From assembly GCF_004310425.1 (NCBI RefSeq), contig NZ_SIUB01000002.1, positions 1-64,000 of the forward strand: DNA of 64,000 bases, written 5' to 3'. A program made the translations under genes and the position numbers. Below are positions 18,327 through 27,539 of this stretch, one piece after another; positions within the stretch are counted from its first letter, which is position 1, and each line of letters begins with the position of its first letter. Below the pieces are notes generated by a model. That model was not told the DNA's origin. It was given only the letters and a program-made list of their open reading frames with translations, and made no database searches. This DNA comes from Hansschlegelia quercus (GTDB lineage: Bacteria; Pseudomonadota; Alphaproteobacteria; Rhizobiales; Methylopilaceae).

Positions 18327-18989
18327 TTGTCTCGTCGTTCACCTGCTGAATCTGCCACGACCCTCTGGCGCACGCTTTCGACCTCGCTCATGGAAGCCGA
18401 ACCTCGCGCCGCGCTTTTCGCATGTGCGGAGGGGGACGAAGGCTCGGCGGAGGCGGCGCTCGGCGCCTGTCGGGCTGCGGAGGCGGAGGGGCTCAGGTCC
18501 TGCATGCTCCTTTGGGGCTCCGAACCCTACAAACTCGCCGCCAAGACCTGGCGGCAGGCCGCAGACGCTGATTCTGCCCCGTTCGTGCTGGGACGACACC
18601 CTCTGAAGATCCTGAGGGGCATGCCGGGCGACCCGGACGTGCTCGAGCTCGCCCTCAAGGAGAATTTCCTGCGCGACGTGGTCACGGCCGAGCGGCAGCC
18701 CGGCGGCGGCGACCTGCGGACTGGCCTGACCGACGTTCTGCTCAGCGAGTTGGGGAAGCTCTATGACGTCACGGTTATCGTGACCGGCCCGGTCATCGCG
18801 GACCCATACGCCCTGATCCTGGCCGACAGCGTGCCCGGCGTCGTCATTGTCATCCGTTCAGGCAAGACCCGTCTGGCGGAAGCGACGCGCGTCAAAAGCC
18901 TCGTCGAGGCCGCCGGCGGCAGCATCGTTGGAGCGGTGATGACCTATCACAAGCAATATCTCCCGGACTGGCTCGCCCGCAGGCTCTGA
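18327..18989 (+). CDS. Degenerate BY-kinase-like protein paired with the co-polymerase
   Basis: The protein has 220 residues. I take TTG 18327 as start because TTAGGAG lies six bases before it. The second half resembles the core of bacterial tyrosine (BY) kinases of the CpsD/Wzc type: LGKLYDVTVIVTGPVIADPYAL matches the Walker A'/B strand-loop 'YD.VIIDTPP..D..', and GVVIVIRSGKTRLAEATRVKSLVEAAGGSIVGAVM matches the later strands. The Walker A P-loop and the tyrosine-rich tail are missing, so it probably cannot phosphorylate. It may be a regulatory partner of the Wzz-like protein encoded directly upstream (inference). Confidence 0.6.
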   Translation: MSRRSPAESATTLWRTLSTSLMEAEPRAALFACAEGDEGSAEAALGACRAAEAEGLRSCMLLWGSEPYKLAAKTWRQAADADSAPFVLGRHPLKILRGMPGDPDVLELALKENFLRDVVTAERQPGGGDLRTGLTDVLLSELGKLYDVTVIVTGPVIADPYALILADSVPGVVIVIRSGKTRLAEATRVKSLVEAAGGSIVGAVMTYHKQYLPDWLARRL

Positions 18990-19040
18990 CGGGCGGTCGT
19001 CTTCGTCCGGGATCTGGCGTCCTCGCCGGCAGGAGCTTCC

Positions 19041-20273
19041 ATGCACGTCATGCTCGCGAACAATATCTACCCGCCGATCGCCGCCGGCGGGGCGGAGTTG
19101 ATCGTGGCCTATCTCGCCGAGGAGCTCGTTCGTCGAGGCGCGCAGGTGACGGTGGTCTCGACCTGCGGGCCCGAGATGGAGCCCTATCCCGTGGAGCAGC
19201 GGAACGGCGTCGAGGTCGTCCGCTTTTTCCCGAAGAACGTCTACTGGCACTTCGACCGCGGCCATGCGAAGCGGCTCGACAAGATGCGCTGGCATCTCAC
19301 CGACGCCTGGAACCGTGACGCGGCCCGGCGCATCCGCACGATCATGGATCAGCGCCGACCCGACCTGTTCCACACCCATCTGGTCGACGGGTTCTCGGCC
19401 TCGATCTGGCGGTCCGCCCAGCGTGCGGGACTGCCGGTCGTTCATACCGCGCACGACTACCACCTGATCTGCCCCCGCGCGTTTATGCTGTCGAAGAGCT
19501 GGAAGCTCTGCACCAATCCAAGCCTCGGCTGTCGAACCTACCGCCGCTGGCACGTGGCCACGGCCAAGGACATCGACGTCTTCTGCAGCCCGTCGCGCTT
19601 CCTGATCGACCAGCACGTTGCGGCCGGCCTAAAGGTCGCCGACACGCGTGTGGTGAGAAACGGCATCCCTCTGCCGGACGCGCTTCCGGCGGCGAAGGGG
19701 GAGGGGCCGCTTCGCCTGTTGATGCCGGCTCGACTGACGGTCGAGAAAGGCGTGCGGGTTGTCCTGGACGCCATGCGGCTGATCGGAGCGGACACGCCTG
19801 TCGAACTGCATGTCGCAGGACGAGGCGCGCTCGAGCCTGAGGTCCAGGCGGCGGCCGCGGCTGATCCCCGAATCCGGTATCACGGCTACGTCTCCGGCGA
19901 TCAGAAGGCGACGCTGTTCTCCCAAGCGGACGTCTTCCTTCTGCCGTCGCTCTGGTATGAGAACGCGCCGGTGGTGATCGTGGAAGCGGCCGCCTACGGC
20001 CTCGGCGTCATCGCGAGCAGGATCGGGGCGATTCCGGAATTCGTTCGGGACGGGGAGACAGGCGTGCTGTTCGAGCCCGGCTCCGCCGAGGATCTGGCGT
20101 CAACGATCCGGCGCGTCGCTCACGATCCTCAGCTGCGGCAGGTGTTCCGGGAGAAATCCGGCCCCTTCGCGCAGTCCTTCACGGTGGAGCGGATGTGCGA
20201 CGCCTATCAGGCCGTCTATAGCGACCTTCTGGCGCGCCGCGCGGGCGAACAGGGTCTTAGACGCGCGAGCTGA
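19041..20273 (+). CDS. GT4-family glycosyltransferase
   Basis: The protein has 410 residues. It starts MHVMLANNIYPPIAAGGAEL, the N-terminal GT4 motif with the Gly-rich acceptor loop. HTAHDYHLICPR followed by three more cysteines resembles the cysteine-bearing insert of related EPS transferases. The C-terminal domain has LLMPARLTVEKGVRVVLDAM and the E-x7-E donor motif in YENAPVVIVEAAAYG. AGGAG lies five bases before ATG 19041. It is the last gene of the rightward operon and probably adds a hexose to the growing repeat unit. Confidence 0.9.
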   Translation: MHVMLANNIYPPIAAGGAELIVAYLAEELVRRGAQVTVVSTCGPEMEPYPVEQRNGVEVVRFFPKNVYWHFDRGHAKRLDKMRWHLTDAWNRDAARRIRTIMDQRRPDLFHTHLVDGFSASIWRSAQRAGLPVVHTAHDYHLICPRAFMLSKSWKLCTNPSLGCRTYRRWHVATAKDIDVFCSPSRFLIDQHVAAGLKVADTRVVRNGIPLPDALPAAKGEGPLRLLMPARLTVEKGVRVVLDAMRLIGADTPVELHVAGRGALEPEVQAAAAADPRIRYHGYVSGDQKATLFSQADVFLLPSLWYENAPVVIVEAAAYGLGVIASRIGAIPEFVRDGETGVLFEPGSAEDLASTIRRVAHDPQLRQVFREKSGPFAQSFTVERMCDAYQAVYSDLLARRAGEQGLRRAS

Positions 20274-20292
20274 CCGCCGGAGCGGTCGGCGA

Positions 20293-21618
20293 TCAGTCGG
20301 TCGCGATCTCGAGCGCCCGCGCGCCGCTCTTGGCCTCCTGGGACGGATCCGCCTTGAGCTTCGAGATCTGATAGACCTGCCCGAAAAACAGCAGGATCTG
20401 CATGCCCGCCTGGATGCCCGCGTAAAGCGCGACCGCGAACAGAGGATCCCGACCCGTACGCGCGGCCCAGACCACGCCGCCTACGATCGCCGCCGCCCTC
20501 ACGATCTCCCAGGCAGCGAGCGCTCCCTGACGCTCCATCAATTGCAGCGTCGGCGAGACGGGATGCATCGTCGCCTGGAAGACATAGGCGATGCAGATCG
20601 TCTGGATGAAAGGCACGGCGCCGATCCAGTCGGCTCCGAAGACCGGCGCGACGATCAACGGAATGACGGTCGCGACGAAGCCGCACCACAAGGTTGAAAG
20701 CACGAACTGGACGCCGACGATCTTCAGGAAGCGGACGAGAACCGTCCCCGGCTCCTCCCGGAGCCGCTTCGACAGATCGCCGGCAGCGACCTGGAGCAGC
20801 GACGTCGTCACGATCAGAAGCGGTCGTCCGACGATCCGATCGGAGAGAAACAGGAAGCCCGCGACCGTGGGATCGTAGAAGGCGATGATCAGGATAATGA
20901 TGAGATAGTTGTTCCCGGCCTCCTGAAGCACGCCAGACCAGCTCGAGAACAACGGAAACGACACGTGCGTCCGCGCGAGGCGTCGTACCCGACCGAGATT
21001 GGAAGCGCGTATCGCAGGGAAGTGCGGAACGATGAAGCGGCGGTATAGCGAGGCCGCCCCTGCCGCCTGGCTCAGGATAAAGCCAATGACGAGACCGACA
21101 GGTCCGAAGCCGGCTAGGCCAAGCAAGATCTGGGAGCTCGGCCCAACGACGCCTTGCAGGAGCTTCGTCCGGGCGACAGGCGTGAAGTTTCCGACGCGCG
21201 TCGCCTCGTAGACCAGCAGCTGGTACATCGCGACGCAGAAAAGAGCGACCGGCAGGAAGAACTTCACGTGGCTCAAGCCGGGCAGATCGAAGAAGCTCTC
21301 AAACGGTATTGCGGCGACGATGCAGAGCGCCAGCAGAGACATGGCGAGGACGGTGAGGCCGGTGAGCACCAGCGTATCCGCCACGTCCTCGGCGGAGCGG
21401 GCGATCAGCAGCACGCACTCGTAGCGCATCGTCGCGAGCGGGATCAGCGACATGCACGCGGCGCTGAATACGCCAAGGACGCCGAACTCGTGCGGATCGA
21501 AAAGCCGGGTGAGCAGCGGCGAAGCCAGCATCGGCAACGCCTGCCCAAGCGCCGTGCCGAACAGCAGTACGATGACGCGCTGTCGCAGGGTTTCCGGTCC
21601 GAGGAAGCGGCCGATCAT
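20293..21618 (-). CDS. Wzx-like polysaccharide flippase (MOP superfamily)
   Basis: The protein has 441 residues from ATG 21618; the frame is open to TTG 21672 and no start has a clear ribosome site. It has about 12 membrane segments. FGTALGQALPMLASPLLTRLFDPHEFGVLGVFSA is the opening helix pair with the LFxPxxFG motif of polysaccharide flippases; FLFLSDRIVGRPLLIVTTSLLQVAAGDLSKRL is the central helix-7/8 signature. It would flip lipid-linked repeat units across the inner membrane. It is one of two flippase-like genes in this leftward set and may serve a second glycan. A ~230-bp gap separates it from the pyruvyl transferase, so it could have its own promoter. Confidence 0.85.
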   Translation of the reverse strand: MIGRFLGPETLRQRVIVLLFGTALGQALPMLASPLLTRLFDPHEFGVLGVFSAACMSLIPLATMRYECVLLIARSAEDVADTLVLTGLTVLAMSLLALCIVAAIPFESFFDLPGLSHVKFFLPVALFCVAMYQLLVYEATRVGNFTPVARTKLLQGVVGPSSQILLGLAGFGPVGLVIGFILSQAAGAASLYRRFIVPHFPAIRASNLGRVRRLARTHVSFPLFSSWSGVLQEAGNNYLIIILIIAFYDPTVAGFLFLSDRIVGRPLLIVTTSLLQVAAGDLSKRLREEPGTVLVRFLKIVGVQFVLSTLWCGFVATVIPLIVAPVFGADWIGAVPFIQTICIAYVFQATMHPVSPTLQLMERQGALAAWEIVRAAAIVGGVVWAARTGRDPLFAVALYAGIQAGMQILLFFGQVYQISKLKADPSQEAKSGARALEIATD

Positions 21619-21904
21619 AGCGCGCGCACGCAGCACGACGCCTCGAGGCGCTGACGCTCCGATCTGCCGCAAAAGGCTGGCGAACAGGCTCCGATCATGC
21701 CGATCTGTAAAAGTTGGCTGTCAAATGCGCCGCGCCGATCGCCGGTCCGCACATGGCTCCGCTCTGATGTGCGGGTCGGGTGGGCGTCGGCGATCAGGGC
21801 GGTAGAATCCTATTTTGGAAGTTGCGCGTGGCGGTGAGCCCGTATCGTCTCTGATACGTCCAGACCGGCAGAGTAGTTTAGTTCCGCGGACTTTCCGTCC
21901 CCGG

Positions 21905-22765
21905 TCATCTACCCCAAACGTCATAAGGAAACGTATTGGCCAGAAGGTCGAGATCGACTTCGGGCGGCCGTTCGCCGCCCATGGATTGAGCCTCCTCGAT
22001 CGAGCGCGCGGCTTTGATCTCCGATCGCCCCGTTCCGAGGTAGTAGTCTTCGTACTTAAAGAGGGATTCTTCCTCCGTCATACGAACATAGCGCGCCGGT
22101 ATGCCAAAGGCCTCCGCTACAATCAGGCCGTGCAGCGAGCTGGCAATAACAAAGTCGTAACTCAGGATTTCTGCAACCACCAAATTCCATGATCGGCGGG
22201 GATCGATCGTCGGAATTTTGATCCGGGAGAGATCGAGCCCGGCGCGAAAATCATTGAGGTTCGGCACGAAGACGGGGCCGACCCGCCGGACGCCGGCGAA
22301 GCGGTCGCCGACGAGCCGCGGCAGGAGCAGGGCTGGATCTCCGTAGACCTTCGGGGCCGCGATCCCCATCGACTCCAGGAACGCTGCGGTCTTCGGACCC
22401 CTTACGGAACGGACGTCGAGCCGATCGAAGAAATGCGCTCGATCGGGAATGACGCCGTTACGTCCCGTGCCCCACACCACCGTGTCGTCGGCGGCGAGGT
22501 GCAGGATCGACCCGATGGCCAGCATTCGCCGCCGCGCAGGGATCTCGTCGAGGGCGGTAATACCGCGTCGCGCAAGCATAAGCTCCACCACCACGCGGGA
22601 CAGCTCGTCGCCAAAGTTGCCGTGGCCCTTCGGCCGCCAATAGACGAGTTCTACGGTGGGGTAGGACGCCTGCGGCCAAACCGGATTTTCAGGGCCGCGG
22701 ACGCGCTCGGTCACGCCGCGCTTCAGATGGCGAAGTCTTTTCTTCAAATCGGGCAGGAACGTCAC
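21905..22765 (-). CDS. Polysaccharide pyruvyl transferase family protein
   Basis: The protein has 286 residues. The family markers are GHGNFGDELSRVVVELML near the N-terminus and SSLHGLIVAEAFGIPARYV near the C-terminus, as in CsaB/ExoV/WcaK proteins. These move pyruvate from phosphoenolpyruvate onto a sugar, forming an acidic ketal on the EPS. Acting in the cytoplasm on the lipid-linked unit is usual. The start is GTG 22765, ten bases after the stop of the upstream flippase gene, indicating one transcription unit. Confidence 0.88.
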   Translation of the reverse strand: MTFLPDLKKRLRHLKRGVTERVRGPENPVWPQASYPTVELVYWRPKGHGNFGDELSRVVVELMLARRGITALDEIPARRRMLAIGSILHLAADDTVVWGTGRNGVIPDRAHFFDRLDVRSVRGPKTAAFLESMGIAAPKVYGDPALLLPRLVGDRFAGVRRVGPVFVPNLNDFRAGLDLSRIKIPTIDPRRSWNLVVAEILSYDFVIASSLHGLIVAEAFGIPARYVRMTEEESLFKYEDYYLGTGRSEIKAARSIEEAQSMGGERPPEVDLDLLANTFPYDVWGR

Positions 22766-22775
22766 GCTCTGGTGC

Positions 22776-24263
22776 TCACACGCTGGTCAGACGCTTCGGG
22801 GCGCGGCTGCGGAAGGCGCCCAATAAGAGGTCGCCAATAAGGCGGCAATGCCGGCGGGCGAAAAGCCAGACGAGGCCGACATAGACCAGCGCGTAGAGGC
22901 CGCCATAAAGGATCAGCGCAGCCCACACCCCGTGCTCCGCTTCGACGGTTGTCTGCGTCTTGATGAGAAGCACCGCGCCGGCGGCGACAAGAGAAAGCAG
23001 CGCGCTCCAGGCATGAGCGCCGACGTCGGCCCAGCGGGCGCCGAGAAGCCGCACGACCAGCCAGAAGGTCAGCGGTGTGATGGTGAGCTGGCCGAGAACG
23101 AAGACGATCGTCAGATCCTCGATGCCGCGCGTCGGGATCAGCAGCATGGCGGGGGCGAGCGCGGCCAGCTTGAGCACGTTGAGGTAGAGCGTGTAGCTCG
23201 GCCGACCGAGGGCGACGAAATATGCGCCGTTGGCGAACTGGATGGTCTGGACGGCGCCGAGCAGCATGAGCGGCCACATAACGCTGGCGGCGGCGGCCCA
23301 TTTGGGACCGAACAGCGCAACCGTGATCTCCGAGGACATCACGCTCATGGCCACGAAGGCCGGCGTCGCGATGGTGGCGCTGACGGTGATGCTCTTCAGG
23401 TAAGCCGAGAGCAGGCCCTCGCGGTCGTCGGTCATGCGCGACAAGGCGCTCAGGGAGACGTCGCCGAGCGCCGTCGTCAGGAGCTGCATCAGCGTCTGGT
23501 AGAGGCGGGCTCCGACCGTGTAGAGGCCGAGCGCCACGATGCCGTGAAGCGTGAGGACCAGCACGTCGATGATGCGTGTGGTGGCGAACTCAAGCATCCG
23601 GCTGCCGAGCACGTGCGCGCTGAAGCCGGTGAGCTGGCGCCAGGACGCTAGATCGCCATGAAAGGTCGGCGTCCATTTGGGACGTCGCCACAGCCACACG
23701 GCGCTGACGACGTAAAGCGCCAGCGTCTGAAGAACGAGGCTGAGCGCGCCATAGCCGGCCAGCGCCGCCCCGACGCCCACGACCCCGGAGAGGGCGGTCG
23801 CTACGAGCATGCGCAGCGCCAGCGTCCGATAATCGAACTCGCGTTTGTAGAGCGCTTCCTGGATGGCGGACGCGGTCGCGATCGGCAGGGAGACCGCGGC
23901 GGCGGGCAGCAGCGCGGCCAGTCCGGGCAACTCCGCCGCAGCCTCGATCTTGCCGCGGAACAGGATGAGCGCGGCGGCCGCCACGATCGACAGGCCTATC
24001 GCCGTAAAGAAAGGCAGATCGACGTCGTGCGGGCCGAGCTCGCGGCGCTGCACCAGAGCTTGGCCGTAGCCAAACTCGGCGATCTGCGAGAGGATCAGCA
24101 GGATCAGCGCGACCGTCGACGCGAGGCCGAGTTCAGCCGGGCTGATGAGGCGCGCAAGGATCAGAAACAACAGGAAGATCAGTATCCTGTTGCCCCAGCT
24201 CTGGGCGAACGACCATAGAAATGCGCTGGCGACCTTCCGGTTGCCGTCAACGACGTCAGCCAT
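22776..24263 (-). CDS. Wzx-like lipopolysaccharide/EPS flippase (MOP superfamily)
   Basis: The protein has 495 residues and 12-14 membrane segments. It begins FLWSFAQSWGNRILIFLLFLILARLISPAELGLAST, the ARLLxPxxfGl motif of the polysaccharide flippase family. It has SDVSLSALSR-like (here LGDVSLSALSRM) and YFVALGRPSYTLYLNVLKLAALAPAML segments typical of the WzxC/TuaB branch. It translocates undecaprenyl-linked oligosaccharide to the periplasm. ATG 24263 is the start. It reads away from the divergent Wza-like gene; the 283-bp gap is the shared control region. Confidence 0.88.
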   Translation of the reverse strand: MADVVDGNRKVASAFLWSFAQSWGNRILIFLLFLILARLISPAELGLASTVALILLILSQIAEFGYGQALVQRRELGPHDVDLPFFTAIGLSIVAAAALILFRGKIEAAAELPGLAALLPAAAVSLPIATASAIQEALYKREFDYRTLALRMLVATALSGVVGVGAALAGYGALSLVLQTLALYVVSAVWLWRRPKWTPTFHGDLASWRQLTGFSAHVLGSRMLEFATTRIIDVLVLTLHGIVALGLYTVGARLYQTLMQLLTTALGDVSLSALSRMTDDREGLLSAYLKSITVSATIATPAFVAMSVMSSEITVALFGPKWAAAASVMWPLMLLGAVQTIQFANGAYFVALGRPSYTLYLNVLKLAALAPAMLLIPTRGIEDLTIVFVLGQLTITPLTFWLVVRLLGARWADVGAHAWSALLSLVAAGAVLLIKTQTTVEAEHGVWAALILYGGLYALVYVGLVWLFARRHCRLIGDLLLGAFRSRAPKRLTSV

Positions 24264-24546
24264 GTGCGGTCGTCATACGGTTCCCCTTGGCGCGCCGTAC
24301 CAAAGCGTGCTTTTCATCGCAGCGCAACATATACCGGAGGCTCTTCGGAAGCTGTCTTGTGATCATTTCGCAACGCAGCGATGGTAAGTGCAGCCATGCT
24401 GCTCTAAGGGGTTGCTGAGGGGCTGTTAGTCGCTTCAATTTGCCTCGGAGAAATCCCGTCCACTTAAGGTAAAATTAACTCTGATCTTGAATTTTCACTG
24501 TTAACGCATTCGGTTATTCGTGCGTGACGCTCATCAAAGGTTAGAA
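24264..24546. promoter_or_regulatory. Divergent control region of the flippase and Wza-like genes
   Basis: This is 283 bp without a gene. CGCAGCGCAAC at 24318-24328 matches the element found in other intergenic regions of the island. CGCAACGCAGCGATG at 24369-24383 is an imperfect inverted partner, with both arms containing CATCGC(A/T)GCG when read outward. The right part (24440-24545) is A/T rich, with TTAAGGTAAAATTAA at ~24465-24479 as a possible -10 area for the Wza-like gene. Confidence 0.4.
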
Positions 24547-25758
24547 ATGGCGATTAACCATGAAGGTCGTCGGAGCGCGAAGTTTCTTCGAGCGACGACC
24601 GCTTTGTTGATGGGCGCAACGAGCCTTGCCGGTTGTGCAGCGCTTCCGGCCGCCGGGCCGAACGGCGCGAGCACCACCACCGGCGTTCATCGCCGCGACA
24701 CTATGAACTACGCGGTCGTGAAGCTCACCCCCGCGGTGATCTCGACCCTGCCGCCGGTGACGCTGGCGACGTTCACGGACTCCTTCACGAGCCGGACCGG
24801 CGCTCCGGACGTGCGCGTCGGCGTTGGCGATACGGTCCGGGTCACGATCTTCGAGGCCGCTTCCGGCGGTCTTTTCGTCCCGGCCGAGGGCGGCACGCGA
24901 CAGGGCAACTACGTCGAGATCAGCCCGCAGCAGATCGATCAATCGGGCACCCTCTCGGTTCCGTTCGCGGGTTCGATCGCCGCGGCCGGCCGCACGCCGG
25001 CGCAGATCCAGGCCGTGATCAATGATCGGCTGCGCAGCCGCGCGATCGAGCCGAACGCCATCGTGACCGTGAGCGATCGCCAGTCGGCTTCGGTGAGCGT
25101 GCTCGGCGAGGTGAACGTGCCGACCCGTTATTCGCTGACGCCGAAGGGCGAGCGGATCATGGACGCGATCGCGCGCGCCCAAGGGTCGAAGTTTCCGGAC
25201 TACGAGACGATCGTGACGGTGCAACGGGGTTCGCAGGAATCCTCGGCGCTGCTCAGCCGGATCATCGCCGAGCCGTCGCAGAACATCTACGTGCGGCCGG
25301 GCGACAGCGTCTATCTCTCGCATAACCCGCGCTATTTCTACGCATTCGGTTCGACGGGGCAGAGCACCTTCGGCGACAGCGCCCGCTTCTCGCTGACCGA
25401 TCGCCGCGTTTCGCTGGCGGACGCGCTCGGCATGGCGGGCGGGTTGGTCGACGCACGGGCGGACGCCAGTTCCCTGTTGGTCTATCGCATGGTTCCGTGC
25501 AGCGCCTTGGCGCGTATGGGCACTCCCGTGCCGAGCTGCACGAACCCCGAGATGGTCGTGCCGACGATCTTCATCGTCGATCTGCGCACCCCGAGCGGAT
25601 ACTTCCTGGCGCAGCAGTTCGCGCTGCAGGAGAGGGACCTGCTCTATATCTCGACCGCCGCGACCGTCGAACTCAACAAGATCTTCGATGTCTTCACGAG
25701 CGGGGCCAATGCGGTGCAGGGCGTGCGCCGCGCCAAGGGCCCGCAATCGAACCTGTGA
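24547..25758 (+). CDS. Wza-type polysaccharide export lipoprotein (OPX family)
   Basis: The protein has 403 residues from ATG 24547, chosen because AAAGG lies six bases upstream and a good lipoprotein signal follows. The signal ends in the lipobox SLAGC, so Cys becomes lipid-modified. Next is the Poly_export domain (VGVGDTVRVTIFEA ... GTLSVPFAGSIAAAGRTPAQIQAVI), then SLBB-like domains (SVSVLGEVNVPTRYSLTPKGERIMDAIARAQG and FYAFGSTGQSTF). It forms or gates the outer-membrane exit for the polymer together with the Wzz-like protein. It is transcribed alone, divergent from the flippase. Confidence 0.92.
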   Translation: MAINHEGRRSAKFLRATTALLMGATSLAGCAALPAAGPNGASTTTGVHRRDTMNYAVVKLTPAVISTLPPVTLATFTDSFTSRTGAPDVRVGVGDTVRVTIFEAASGGLFVPAEGGTRQGNYVEISPQQIDQSGTLSVPFAGSIAAAGRTPAQIQAVINDRLRSRAIEPNAIVTVSDRQSASVSVLGEVNVPTRYSLTPKGERIMDAIARAQGSKFPDYETIVTVQRGSQESSALLSRIIAEPSQNIYVRPGDSVYLSHNPRYFYAFGSTGQSTFGDSARFSLTDRRVSLADALGMAGGLVDARADASSLLVYRMVPCSALARMGTPVPSCTNPEMVVPTIFIVDLRTPSGYFLAQQFALQERDLLYISTAATVELNKIFDVFTSGANAVQGVRRAKGPQSNL

Positions 25759-25805
25759 GCAGGTTCCTCGGCTAGTCCGCGGCGTCGGAGGGCCGGCTTC
25801 GCGGG

Positions 25806-27140
25806 CTACGCTTTGGAGCTTGGAGGCGTCGCGAACGTCGCCCGCCCGACGCCGACATAGGCGAAACCGTGCCGGTCGATCTCGCCCTGGGGGTAGATGT
25901 TCCGCAGGTCGATGAGCAGCGGCTCCGCCATCACCGACTTCAGCCGCTGAAAATCGAGCGCGCGGAATTCGTCCCACTCGGTGATGATGGCGATGGCGCT
26001 CGCCTCGTTCGCCGCCTCGTACGGATCTTCGGCGAACGTCACCTGGTCCAGCAGGCCCTTCGCGTGTTCGGCGCCGACCGGATCATAGGCCCGGATGATC
26101 GCGCCGGCGTCCTGCAGCGCCGCGATGATCGAGAGCGACGGGGCTTCGCGCATGTCGTCGGTGTTCGGTTTGAACGTGAGCCCGAGCACGGCGACCGTCT
26201 TTCCGCGCACGTCGCCGCCCATCGCCGCGATGATCTTGCGGGCCATCGCGCGCTTGCGCACGTCGTTCACCGCCACCGTCGTCTCGATCAGCCGGATCGG
26301 GCTGTCGTAGTCCTGCGCGGTCTTGACGAGGGCGAGCGTGTCTTTCGGGAAGCAGGAGCCGCCATAGCCGGGTCCTGCATGTAGGAACTTGGAGCCGATG
26401 CGATTATCGGAGCCAATGCCGCGCGCCACCTCCTGAACGTTCGCCCCAACCTTCTCGCAGAGGTCCGCGATTTCGTTGATGAAGGTGATCTTCATCGCGA
26501 GGAAGGCATTGGCCGCGTATTTGATGAGCTCCGCGGTCCGGCGCTCAGTGAAGTGCAGCGGCGAAACGTTCAGCGACAGCGGCCTGTAAATTTCACGCAT
26601 GACATTCCGCGCGCGTTCGTCGATCGTGCCGATGACGACGCGATCCGGCCGCTTAAAGTCGGAAATGGCCGCGCCCTCGCGCAGGAACTCGGGGTTCGAG
26701 GCCACGGCGACATCTGCCGAGGGGTTGGCCTCTCGGATGATGCGCTCGACCTCGTCGCCGGTGCCGACCGGCACGGTCGATTTGGTGACGACGACCGTGA
26801 AGCCCTTGCAGGCGAGCGCGATCTCCCGCGACGCCGCGAACACGTGGGAGAGATCGGCGTGCCCGTCGCCGCGGCGTGAGGGCGTGCCCACCGCGATGAA
26901 GACGGCGTCGGCGTCTGCGACGGAGGAGGGGAGGTCGGTCGTGAACGTCAGGCGCCCCGCCTTGGCATTCTTAGTCACAAGATCATCCAGGCCGGGCTCG
27001 TAGATCGGCATGCGGCCGGCGTTCAGCGCGTCGATCTTCGAGCGGTCGCTGTCCACGCAGACGACCGAATGACCGAAATCGGCGAAACACACGCCGGACA
27101 CCAGGCCGACATAGCCCGAGCCAATCATCACGATCCGCAT
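25806..27140 (-). CDS. ugd: UDP-glucose 6-dehydrogenase
   Basis: The protein has 444 residues, the usual family length. The N-terminal Rossmann motif is MIGSGYVGLVSG. The catalytic cysteine is Cys263 in GPGYGGSCFPKDT. VLGLTFKPNTDDMREAPS marks the UDP-binding C-terminal domain. It oxidises UDP-glucose to UDP-glucuronate with two NAD+, supplying the uronic acid of the EPS and the substrate for the epimerase at 30978. It is convergent with the Wza-like gene (47-bp gap). Confidence 0.95.
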   Translation of the reverse strand: MRIVMIGSGYVGLVSGVCFADFGHSVVCVDSDRSKIDALNAGRMPIYEPGLDDLVTKNAKAGRLTFTTDLPSSVADADAVFIAVGTPSRRGDGHADLSHVFAASREIALACKGFTVVVTKSTVPVGTGDEVERIIREANPSADVAVASNPEFLREGAAISDFKRPDRVVIGTIDERARNVMREIYRPLSLNVSPLHFTERRTAELIKYAANAFLAMKITFINEIADLCEKVGANVQEVARGIGSDNRIGSKFLHAGPGYGGSCFPKDTLALVKTAQDYDSPIRLIETTVAVNDVRKRAMARKIIAAMGGDVRGKTVAVLGLTFKPNTDDMREAPSLSIIAALQDAGAIIRAYDPVGAEHAKGLLDQVTFAEDPYEAANEASAIAIITEWDEFRALDFQRLKSVMAEPLLIDLRNIYPQGEIDRHGFAYVGVGRATFATPPSSKA

Positions 27141-27382
27141 GCTCTTCCCTCAAACACCAAGTCCCGTCCCCGCCGGCCAGCTTCGAAGCTCGTCGACCGG
27201 AACGGCCGCGGGACCCGTTCAGCAGGCCGCGAGGTCTTCCGCCAGTCCATCACGTTCGGTCGAGTGTCTACCACGCGACCCGACGTGCATGAGAAGGGGC
27301 GTTGCGAAATTTCCAATGCGGAACGCCGCTGTGGCCGCGGGACAGCCGAAGCGTTCAGCGCCCCGCGCGGACGGGAAGGAAG

Positions 27383-27457
27383 TGGTGCCGGATGAGGGGA
27401 TTGAACCCCCGACCTTCGGTTTACAAAACCGCTGCTCTACCGCTGAGCTAATCCGGC
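27383..27457 (-). tRNA. tRNA-Thr (anticodon TGT)
   Basis: The full cloverleaf is on the minus strand, 75 nt including the encoded CCA. The acceptor stem starts GCCGGAT and the mature end is ATCCGGC-A-CCA. The anticodon loop is TTTGTAA, so the anticodon is TGT, reading ACA and related Thr codons. The T-arm GGGGGTTCAATCCCC is intact. It lies between ugd and the phosphomannomutase gene. Confidence 0.96.
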
Positions 27458-27539
27458 GGCCGGCTTGCGCCGAGCGGAGACGGCTTTACGCCAAACCGGC
27501 CCGTAACCCAAGAGGGCCGCGAGCAAGATCCTCTCGACG

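Noticed and set aside
20272-20287. GACCGC-CGGA-GCGGTC hairpin between convergent GT4 and flippase genes
   Set aside because: Only a 6-bp stem that begins at the stop codon and has no T-run; too weak to call a terminator.
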